DNA of 25,696 nt, from positions 1 to 25,696 of the forward strand of contig DBQX01000081.1 in NCBI GenBank assembly GCA_002305415.1, read 5' to 3'. This stretch comes from Actinomycetales bacterium UBA1383 (GTDB lineage Bacteria; Actinomycetota; Actinomycetes; Actinomycetales; Actinomycetaceae). The translations under genes were made by a program, and so were the position numbers. Position 1 is the stretch's first letter. Every line of letters begins with the position of its first letter. The notes beneath the pieces were generated by a model. It made no database searches. It was not told where the DNA came from and saw only the letters and a list, made by a program, of their open reading frames with translations. This document shows positions 14,877 to 21,528 of this stretch, one piece after another.

Positions 14877-15533
14877 ATGCGCTTCATGCCCTCGCGCGTC
14901 GTCCCGCCCGCCCCCGCCTGGCGCAGCGCCCTCTGGCGCTGGCGGCACACCTTCCTGGCGCTGGCTGCCGCGGCGGCCCTCCTCGCCGTCGTGGACGCGG
15001 TGGCGCCGGTCCCGTCCGGCGAACCGCGGGTGGCGCTCCGTACGGCCGTCGCGGCCGGCGCCGCGCTCCGCGATGGTGACCTGGCGCTCGTCGTGGTACC
15101 GGACGCCGCGCGCCCGGCGCGCTCCTTCTCCGCGGTGGAGGAGGTGCGCGACCGTCGCCCGGTGGCCGCCCTGCCGGCCGGGACCGTCCTCTCCGAGGAA
15201 CTCCTGCTCGGGCCCGGGTTGGCAGTGCCTGCCGGGACGGTCGCCCTGCCGGTGGGCGTCGCGGACCCCGGTTCGCGTGCCCTCGCCCGCCCTGGGATGA
15301 ACGTCACACTGGTCGGCGGAGCCGCGGGCGAGGGCTCGCGAGCACTGTGGGTCGACGTGCTCGTTTTGTCAGTGCTTGACCCGGAGCAGGGGATGAACGT
15401 ACTGGGCGCCGCTCCCTCGGATGCCACGCTCGTCGTGGCCGTTCCCGCCCGGTTGGCTACAGTCGTGGCAGAGGCGAGTGCCACCCTCCCCCTCCGGGTG
15501 GCCGTGCCGGCGCCGCCACGAGCGGACGGCTGA
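14877..15533 (+). CDS. SAF-domain membrane-anchored protein
   Basis: This 218-aa protein has one N-terminal transmembrane helix (about 23-43: HTFLALAAAAALLAVVDAV). A SAF-type domain follows (about 52-110), recognisable from VALRTAVAAGAALRDGDLALV and the later PVAALPAGTVLSEELL. A second small beta region with VALPVGVADPGSRALARPGMNVTLV recalls the RcpC/CpaB module of Flp pilus assembly proteins. No pilus genes are nearby. In actinobacteria such proteins are found between fmdB and mscL, so a general envelope role is likelier than pilus assembly. The exact function is unknown. The gene ends 33 bp before mscL and is probably co-transcribed with it. Confidence 0.75.
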   Translation: MRFMPSRVVPPAPAWRSALWRWRHTFLALAAAAALLAVVDAVAPVPSGEPRVALRTAVAAGAALRDGDLALVVVPDAARPARSFSAVEEVRDRRPVAALPAGTVLSEELLLGPGLAVPAGTVALPVGVADPGSRALARPGMNVTLVGGAAGEGSRALWVDVLVLSVLDPEQGMNVLGAAPSDATLVVAVPARLATVVAEASATLPLRVAVPAPPRADG

Positions 15534-15566
15534 CAACTCGCCCGAGTTCGTACCCACAGGAGAGAC

Positions 15567-15944
15567 ATGCTCAAGGGCTTCAAGGAATTCATCACGCGTG
15601 GCAACGCGATCGATCTCGCTGTCGGCGTGATCATCGGCGGTGCCTTCGCCCCGATCGTCGCCGCGGTGACCGCTGTCATCATGGGCATCATCGCCGGGCT
15701 CTTCGGCCAGCCGAACTTCGACCAGGTGGGCAGCTTCATGGTCGGCGACGCCGAGATCCTCCCCGGCGCGATCATCACGGCGCTCGTGAACTTCCTCATC
15801 GTCGCGTTCGCGCTCTACTTCTTCATCGTCGTGCCGATGAACAAGCTGGCCGCGCGCCGCAAGGAGGAGAAGGTCGAGCCCGCGGCCCCGGCCGAGGACG
15901 TCCGCATCCTCACCGAGATCCGCGACCTGCTCGCCACCCGCTGA
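15567..15944 (+). CDS. mscL: Large-conductance mechanosensitive channel
   Basis: MscL is a homopentameric emergency valve that opens under membrane tension and releases solutes on osmotic downshock. The 125-aa sequence has the amphipathic N-terminal helix MLKGFKEFITRGNAIDLAVGVIIGGAF continuing into TM1 (about 13-40). A short periplasmic loop (FGQPNFDQVG) and TM2 (about 66-92) follow. A charged C-terminal cytoplasmic helix (EDVRILTEIRDLLA) completes the protein, which is slightly shorter than the E. coli channel (136 aa). AGGAGAG ahead of the ATG supports the start. It is last in the fmdB-SAF-mscL series and is followed by two tandem hairpins. Confidence 0.97.
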   Translation: MLKGFKEFITRGNAIDLAVGVIIGGAFAPIVAAVTAVIMGIIAGLFGQPNFDQVGSFMVGDAEILPGAIITALVNFLIVAFALYFFIVVPMNKLAARRKEEKVEPAAPAEDVRILTEIRDLLATR

Positions 15945-15950
15945 CGCACC

Positions 15951-15973
15951 CGCCCGAGGGGAGTCCCCGGGCG
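15951..15973 (+). terminator. First hairpin after mscL
   Basis: CGCCC plus GGGG (15951-15961, with a 2-nt GA bulge) pair with CCCC plus GGGCG (15965-15973). It lies 7 nt past the mscL stop and just ahead of a stronger hairpin, making a tandem terminator. Confidence 0.5.
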
Positions 15974-15979
15974 CACCGG

Positions 15980-16011
15980 AAGGGGCCGGCTCCGGGAGGA
16001 GCCGGCCCCTT
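15980..16011. terminator. Main mscL terminator, bidirectional
   Basis: AAGGGGCCGGCTCC (15980-15993) and GGAGCCGGCCCCTT (15998-16011) form a perfect 14-bp stem with a 4-nt loop between the convergent mscL and the 63-aa gene. Only a short T-rich end (TTCT) follows. Confidence 0.85.
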
Positions 16012-16047
16012 CTGCACACCGGTACGGCGGCACACCGATGCGGCGGC

Positions 16048-16239
16048 TCACCAGTGCGGCGGAACGTCCTCGCGCAGGCGACGGTCGTTCGAGTCGGGGG
16101 CATCCCCCCACGCGATGTCCGTGTCCTCGGCCGCGCGCGTCGGGACCACGGAGCCCGGGATCGTCCGGTCGCCGGCGGCGTGATCGTCGTCGACGGGCGA
16201 GGGCCGCACCACCCGACGGTGGTCAGTCCGCTTCGCCAC
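16048..16239 (-). CDS. Small conserved-type hypothetical protein (63 aa)
   Basis: This 63-aa polar protein has no membrane segment. Its C-terminal half, EDTDIAWGDAPDSNDRRLREDVPPHW, resembles the ends of small uncharacterised actinobacterial proteins (acidic DTD-x-x-WG motif, terminal PPHW); that resemblance is from memory, not from a search. Its GTG start lies inside the last codons of the 1373-aa gene (17-bp overlap), with GGGGA upstream as a ribosome site. This suggests translational coupling and a shared role. The function is unknown. It could be a stability or interaction partner of the helicase-like protein. The mscL terminator lies just downstream. Confidence 0.7.
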   Translation of the reverse strand: MAKRTDHRRVVRPSPVDDDHAAGDRTIPGSVVPTRAAEDTDIAWGDAPDSNDRRLREDVPPHW

Positions 16240-19200
16240 CGGTGTCCCCGCTGTCGGTGTCCCCGCTGTCGCCGAGGAGACGGCGGGCGGCTGCCTCGAG
16301 GGCGTCGTCGACCCGTGCGCCGCGCTTCGCGGGCCGCAGGTGGGCGCGCATCGCCTCGACCAGGTCCTCCCTGGTCAGCTGGCCGTCCGCGCACAGCCAG
16401 GCGGCGACCTCATCGAGTTCGTCGTCGGAATAGGCCCGGATGTCCCGGCCCGGCTCCACCGGGGGCGGCGCGGACGCGGCATTCACGGGGGTGGCGGGAG
16501 CCGTCTCCCCGCCGGGCCCGGCCGCCACAGCGGTGGTGGCGACAGGAGCGGGATGCTCGGCCATCGCCGCGCGGACCTTCGCCTCGATAGCGGCGGCCTC
16601 ACGCACCGGGTCCAGGAACAGGGCGGTCGCGAACGCCATGTGCGGCACCCAGCCGTGCTGCGCGAGCCGCTCCACCCAGTGGCGCTCCCGACGCCGCAAC
16701 GACGGCTCCGCCACGTAGGCCGGGTCGTCGGTGAGGACCGCGACGAACAGCTCGCCGGGACGATCCTCGTGGCCGACGGCGAGGGGCAGCCGCACGCCAC
16801 CCTCCAGGCCGTACCGGGGCAGCACGACGAGTCGGCGCGCCTGGAGGCGCTCCGCCAGGTCCATGAGCAGCCGGTCCGGCTCACCCTCGGCGGGCTGGCT
16901 GCGGGCCTTCGACGAGCCCGGTTCGGCCGGGGAGTCCGAGGCGAAGTCGAGGAGGTCAGCGAGCAGCCGGGCTCCCGGGTGCTGCAGGCGCTGGCGGTCG
17001 AGGTCGGCGGGACCGAAACAGGAGACGATGTGCAGGTTCTGCCGCACGCAGTCGAGGGCGTCGATCATGAGGGCGAGGCCCTCCGGGGAGGAGACCGCCC
17101 CGAACCGGTGGAGCACGCGGCCGTGCGGGGTCTTCGCGTAGCCGACGGAGAGGATCACGGTGTCCCGCGCGAGGTCCGCCGCCGACTCGAGGTCGCAGAC
17201 GACCACCCGGGCGCCGGCCAGCAGCGGCGCGAGTTCCCGGTCGGCCCGCAGGGCGGCGGCGATCCGCTCGGCCGTGACCGGGGACAGCGAGACCACGGCG
17301 ATCTCACCGGTGTCCCGCAGTTCCCTGACCAGTTCCACCACCCGCTCGACCTCGGCGTCCACCCCCTCGACCTCGAGTGCCCCGAGCGCCGGCATGCCGT
17401 AGCCCTCCACGAGGTGGAGGCGGAGCGTGGACGGGGTGGGGCGGGCCGGCACGGCGTCCACGACGCCGTCGTACCCGTGACCGGCGAGGAACGCGGCGAG
17501 GTGCTCCTCCCGCCGCGCCCGGTCGGTGGGCAGCAGCACGCTGGGCAGGGTGCCGGCGAGCTCGTCCACGATGCCGGGCCCCGGCCGGGAGGCGTCACCC
17601 ACGAGCACCACCTGGCTCGCCCGGGCGATGGCCGCGACCACGTGCGCGGCGGGCAGGTGCTGCGCGCCGTCGATGACGAGGAGGTCCACGCTCGCCTCCC
17701 GCGGGAGCACCTGGCCGACCAGCATCGGCGGCACGATCCACACCGGGCGCGCGGCGGTCATCAGCGGGGCGAAGCGGGCGCGCAGCGAGCGCACGTTCGT
17801 GAGGTGCGGCACCGAGAGCTCACGCCACAGCGTCTGGGCGGCTGCCTTGTCCGCGGCGATGGTCCGCGCGAGCCGGCGGCCGACCGCGCGACGCACGGGA
17901 CCGGGGAGCGAGGCGATCTGGGCCCGGTCGAGGTCGCGGAAGCGCTCGGCGAGCGAGTTGAGGGTCGCGCCGTCGTAGCCGGCGAGGGCAGGATCGCTCC
18001 GCAGGATGGACTCGAGCACTGACGCCCACCACGCCAGCTCGAGCTCGGCGGGCGCCGCGTCCGCGTCCACCCGGCGGGCGCGGAGGTCGTCGAGCAGGTC
18101 ACCGAGTCCGAGGTCACGGAGCTGCTCCGTGAGGACGGTGATCTCGGGCAGGTAGCGGAGCGCGGCGGGGTCCTGGCCGAGCCGGAGCATCCGGTCGCGC
18201 AGCGCCTCCAGCTCCATCCCGAACAGGTCGTCGTCCAGCACCGCGGTCAGACTCTCGACCTGCTCCTTCGCGTGCAGCGCCGCCCGTTGCAGGTCGCCCA
18301 GGCCCTGCGGCAGCCGCGGCCACCCGCCCGCCGGGCAGTGGCGCCGCCACACCTCGCGCTGCTGCTGCACCTTCACGAGCGCCTCGTGGAGGTCGGCGAC
18401 CGGACGTCCGGGCCGCAGCAGGTCGCGGGCCTGGCGGGTGAGCCGGCGGCGGGTCGCCGCGGACATCTCGACTCCGTTCTGGTGCCGCCACTGCGAGGTG
18501 GCGGTCGCGATCACCATGTCCGCAGCGGAGCGCTCGAAGATGACGGGCGTGAAGGTGTCCAGGGACTCGCGGATGCCCTGCAGCATCTCGAGCTGCTCCA
18601 GCCACGCGCCGAGCGACGACGCCCGTTCCAGGCCGGTCTCCCGCGTCACCCGCCCGACGTCGGAGATCACCTCCGGAAGTGTCACCTCGGACAGGAGCTG
18701 GGTGGTCTCGAGGGCGCGGGTGGCCTCGGCGCCGGAACGGACGTGCGCACCGAACCACGGGGTGTCGTGGTGGCGGACCGAGAAGCCGCCGAGCAGGGCG
18801 AGCCGGGCGAGCGAGTCCCCCGCCCGCGCGCGGGTCTCCACGTCGAGGCGGACGACGGCGTCGGCGCCCAGCCGCACCTCGGTGCGGGGGCCGGACCGGG
18901 AGGTGGTGAGGTCCGCGAGGTTCTGCAACGCGTCGTAGGCGGAGGTGCGCCACGGCTCGCGCGGGCGGTGCAGGGCCTCCGTGTAGCCCTCGAGACGGGA
19001 GCGGACGTGCAGGAGCGTGGCGCGCGTACGCCTCACGGCGTCGTCGTCGAGGTGGTCCTCCCAGGGCGCCAGTCCGGACCGCAGCCGCTCCGCGGCGGTG
19101 GCACGCCAGTTCGGGTCCTGGAGGTCGAAGAGGAAATCCCCGAGGCCCGCGTCCGTGAGGGCGCGTGTGATCGCCCGGCCGGCGCGCCGGGTCCCGGGCA

Positions 19201-20344
19201 CGTGCACCACGGAGCGGCCCGACGCCGCCGCGTCCGCGAGGATCGCGGCCACCGTCTCCGCGGCGTGCGAGCCGGGACGGGCGTCGACCAGGATGCTGCG
19301 GCCGGCCACCACGTGGTCGATGACGCCCTGCTGGACGGGGTCGAGGTCCCCGACGCCGCGCTCGGCGTCGGGGGCGCGGTCGCCCGGGTTGGTGGGGGCG
19401 AGCGGAGCGGCGAGTGACCGCTGGGCCTCGATGTCCCCCGCGAGGGCCGCGACGATGGGGTGGGACCGGAGCGCGGGCTCCATGGCCTCGAGGTCGTCGA
19501 GCAGCACCTTGCCCGGGTGGACGAACGGTCCGACCAGGATCCGCTCATCCATCGCGAACTGCGACAGGTGGAGGCGCCCGAGTTCGGTGAGCCGGGCCAG
19601 CGTGGCGCGGGGCGAGAAGCCGTGCTCCGTGACGGACATGGCCGCGAGCGCGTCGAGGTCTGGGTCCGCTCCCGCGCGGTGGAGCGCGGTGACGAGCTCG
19701 GTGTTGATCTCGATGCCCGGTTCGAGGCGCAGGTCGAAGTCAGGTTCCGGTCCCTCGAGAGGCTCGAGGTGGAGCGGACGGAGCATCACCGGCGCGTTGA
19801 GGATCCGGATTGCCCCCTCGTCCATGCCCCCCACGACGTCCGCCCAGTGGCCGACTCCGATGACGAGGTAGATCGGAGCGGCCGAGAAGCGCTGGATCAT
19901 CTCCTCGGCGCGCTGCAGCACGGCGCGCGCGGAGCGGCGGGCGACGAGCAGGGAACCGGGTTCCCGGACGAGGTTCGAGAGGCGGGTGGCGCGGCCCGCG
20001 TACAGCTGCGCGATCCCCGAGGGGTGCGCCTGCGTCAGGTCGATGAGGGCACCGGAGAGCTGCGCGATGTCCGCCAGCGTGGACTCGCCGGCGAGTTCGC
20101 GGATCTCCCCCCGCCAGTGCGCGAGGGCCTCCGAGACGGGATCAACGGCGCCCCGATCCGATCCCTGCGCCGGCGCGGAGCCGGGCACGTCGGTGCCCCA
20201 CGCGCCTCCTGACATGTCCTCCCCCGTCTGCGCCCCATGGGCGGCCCCGCCCCCGCCTGGCTGGTCCCTGAGTGGGGTGGACGCTGCGGCGTCGTCGGGG
20301 ATCTCGCCGATCCGGCGCCGCGGCAGGAAGGGGAGCGGTGTCAC
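16223..20344 (-). CDS. SF1 helicase/Vsr-nuclease-like protein with degenerate active sites
   Basis: This 1373-aa protein follows the architecture of DUF4011/DUF3320-type SF1 helicases with a C-terminal Vsr-like nuclease. The key residues appear lost. The Walker A position (354-364, DARPGSHAAET) lacks the G-K-T/S. Walker B is IDGAQ (D892, with Gly for the usual Glu). Motif III reads GDASR (916-920) with Arg for Gln. Motif V has ESAADL (1053-1058) where QGDE is usual, although the adjacent VILSVGYAK is kept. Motif VI is MIDALDCVRQ instead of RLNVAITRAR. In the nuclease-like region (about 1157-1245) RLPLAV replaces R-I-D-L-A-V and VLTDD replaces ECDG. A helical tail (1303-1358) is retained. It is probably a structural or regulatory pseudoenzyme. 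The GTG at 20344 is supported by TAGCGT 6 nt upstream. The 63-aa gene overlaps its end. Confidence 0.75.
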   Translation of the reverse strand: MTPLPFLPRRRIGEIPDDAAASTPLRDQPGGGGAAHGAQTGEDMSGGAWGTDVPGSAPAQGSDRGAVDPVSEALAHWRGEIRELAGESTLADIAQLSGALIDLTQAHPSGIAQLYAGRATRLSNLVREPGSLLVARRSARAVLQRAEEMIQRFSAAPIYLVIGVGHWADVVGGMDEGAIRILNAPVMLRPLHLEPLEGPEPDFDLRLEPGIEINTELVTALHRAGADPDLDALAAMSVTEHGFSPRATLARLTELGRLHLSQFAMDERILVGPFVHPGKVLLDDLEAMEPALRSHPIVAALAGDIEAQRSLAAPLAPTNPGDRAPDAERGVGDLDPVQQGVIDHVVAGRSILVDARPGSHAAETVAAILADAAASGRSVVHVPGTRRAGRAITRALTDAGLGDFLFDLQDPNWRATAAERLRSGLAPWEDHLDDDAVRRTRATLLHVRSRLEGYTEALHRPREPWRTSAYDALQNLADLTTSRSGPRTEVRLGADAVVRLDVETRARAGDSLARLALLGGFSVRHHDTPWFGAHVRSGAEATRALETTQLLSEVTLPEVISDVGRVTRETGLERASSLGAWLEQLEMLQGIRESLDTFTPVIFERSAADMVIATATSQWRHQNGVEMSAATRRRLTRQARDLLRPGRPVADLHEALVKVQQQREVWRRHCPAGGWPRLPQGLGDLQRAALHAKEQVESLTAVLDDDLFGMELEALRDRMLRLGQDPAALRYLPEITVLTEQLRDLGLGDLLDDLRARRVDADAAPAELELAWWASVLESILRSDPALAGYDGATLNSLAERFRDLDRAQIASLPGPVRRAVGRRLARTIAADKAAAQTLWRELSVPHLTNVRSLRARFAPLMTAARPVWIVPPMLVGQVLPREASVDLLVIDGAQHLPAAHVVAAIARASQVVLVGDASRPGPGIVDELAGTLPSVLLPTDRARREEHLAAFLAGHGYDGVVDAVPARPTPSTLRLHLVEGYGMPALGALEVEGVDAEVERVVELVRELRDTGEIAVVSLSPVTAERIAAALRADRELAPLLAGARVVVCDLESAADLARDTVILSVGYAKTPHGRVLHRFGAVSSPEGLALMIDALDCVRQNLHIVSCFGPADLDRQRLQHPGARLLADLLDFASDSPAEPGSSKARSQPAEGEPDRLLMDLAERLQARRLVVLPRYGLEGGVRLPLAVGHEDRPGELFVAVLTDDPAYVAEPSLRRRERHWVERLAQHGWVPHMAFATALFLDPVREAAAIEAKVRAAMAEHPAPVATTAVAAGPGGETAPATPVNAASAPPPVEPGRDIRAYSDDELDEVAAWLCADGQLTREDLVEAMRAHLRPAKRGARVDDALEAAARRLLGDSGDTDSGDTGGEAD

Positions 20345-20350
20345 TCCCTC

Positions 20351-20356
20351 ACGCTA
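20351..20356 (-). promoter_or_regulatory. Putative leaderless -10 for the helicase-like gene
   Basis: TAGCGT on the minus strand ends 6 nt before the GTG at 20344. The intervening GAGGGA touches the start codon, too close for a normal Shine-Dalgarno. The same hexamer precedes glpR and the DUF2461 gene. Confidence 0.5.
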
Positions 20357-20424
20357 ACGAGCCGCTGGCGGGGGGCGAAACTGGCGCGCCGCGCGATTCC
20401 AGATGCCGGATGGCAGGATGCGGT

Positions 20425-20430
20425 CATAAT
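20425..20430 (+). promoter_or_regulatory. Possible -10 of the PLP-enzyme-like gene
   Basis: CATAAT is one base off TATAAT, rare in such GC-rich DNA. Transcription would start near 20437, the first base of the inverted repeat. No -35 is recognisable. Confidence 0.4.
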
Positions 20431-20436
20431 GAAACA

Positions 20437-20480
20437 GAACGAAGTGCGACACGCAGGGGGGCAGGCGTCGCACTTCGTTC
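20437..20480. repeat. 14-bp perfect inverted repeat abutting the PLP gene start
   Basis: GAACGAAGTGCGAC (20437-20450) and GTCGCACTTCGTTC (20467-20480) are perfect reverse complements around a 16-nt G-rich centre. The right arm touches the GTG at 20481. It may be a leader-RNA hairpin or an operator; a terminator is less likely because it is between divergent genes. Confidence 0.9.
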
Positions 20481-21476
20481 GTGATAGATAGTCTGCACCT
20501 CCCGGCGTCCGTGTGCAACTTGGTGACATGGCAGGAACCTGCCACATTTCTCCCACCGGGCGCGGTGTGTACCGCCCTCGGGCGCCAGGCCCTGGCGCTG
20601 GTGGCGGGCGAACTCCGGGAGCGGGGCGTCCGGGTGCTGCTCGCCCCCGACCACCACTGCCTGACGATGCTGCTGCCGTTCCAGCTCGAGGGCATCGCGG
20701 TGCGCACGATCCCCACGGGAACGGACACCCACCTGGCGGCCGAACCCCTGCGCGCCGCGCTCGCCGCCCGGCCTGACGCCGCGATCCTCCACTCGTGCAC
20801 CCACGGCACGCGGGCCCGCCCCGCACTCCGCGTCGCCCTGGCGGAGGCCCGCGCGGCCGGCCACCTCCTCGTCGTCGACGAGACGCACGCGATCCTCGAG
20901 GACGACCACCTGCCGGCCGACTACCACGTCGCGAGCCTCCGCAAGCTCCTCCCGGTTCCCGACGGCGCGTGGGTGACCGGGCTGGCCCGCGTTCCGCCGC
21001 TCACACGGTCGGCGGCCGACGAGCGCCTCACCGCCCTCCGCGAGGCCGGGCTCAGCCGGGGGCGGGGCGGACTCGCCGTGCTGGACCGGGCGGAGGAACT
21101 GGCGGACGAGAACTGGGCACCCGGCGCGATCAGCCCCACCGCCATGGGGGTGCTCGCCCGGCTCGACCGGGCCGGGCTCGCCGCCACGCGCCGCGACAAC
21201 TCCGAACGACTCCGCCGGTCGCTCCCCGGCCTGGCGGTCGCCGCGACCACGTGCTGCGTCGTCGTGCGCCACCCCGGCGCGGAGCGTCTCGCGGCGGCTC
21301 TCGCCGCGGACGGGGTGAGACCTCCGGTCGACTGGGGACGTCCCCCCGGCCACGGCCGGGACCGTCCCTGGCGGACGGACCTGCTCACCCTCCCGGTGGA
21401 CGAGGGCCTCACCGCCGCGGACCTCGACCGGATCGCGGAGCGCACGCGCGCGTTGGCAGCGGCGTGGGACCGCTGA
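20481..21476 (+). CDS. PLP-dependent aminotransferase-like protein (fold type I)
   Basis: This protein of up to 331 aa looks like a fold-type-I PLP enzyme of the DegT/aminotransferase kind. The small-molecule-binding start TALGRQALALVAGEL is followed by ILHSCTHGT. VVDETHA (near 135) would place the aspartate that contacts the pyridine nitrogen. SLRKLLPVPDGAWVTG (near 155) would hold the PLP lysine. The length is shorter than most DegT enzymes, and the substrate is unknown. The start is uncertain: GTG 20481 directly follows the inverted repeat and has no ribosome site; in-frame GTG at 20511 and 20523 are alternatives, equally without clear signals. Divergent from the helicase-like gene and convergent with eno. 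Confidence 0.6.
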   Translation: MIDSLHLPASVCNLVTWQEPATFLPPGAVCTALGRQALALVAGELRERGVRVLLAPDHHCLTMLLPFQLEGIAVRTIPTGTDTHLAAEPLRAALAARPDAAILHSCTHGTRARPALRVALAEARAAGHLLVVDETHAILEDDHLPADYHVASLRKLLPVPDGAWVTGLARVPPLTRSAADERLTALREAGLSRGRGGLAVLDRAEELADENWAPGAISPTAMGVLARLDRAGLAATRRDNSERLRRSLPGLAVAATTCCVVVRHPGAERLAAALAADGVRPPVDWGRPPGHGRDRPWRTDLLTLPVDEGLTAADLDRIAERTRALAAAWDR

Positions 21477-21488
21477 CGAGCACGACGA

Positions 21489-21516
21489 AGCGGGCGTGCC
21501 CCTCGGCACGCCCGCT
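21489..21516. terminator. Bidirectional terminator between the PLP gene and eno
   Basis: AGCGGGCGTGCC (21489-21500) and GGCACGCCCGCT (21505-21516) form a perfect 12-bp stem with loop CCTC between convergent genes. Nearly the same sequence recurs at 23607-23638. Confidence 0.85.
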
Positions 21517-21528
21517 CCGCCGCCGTCC

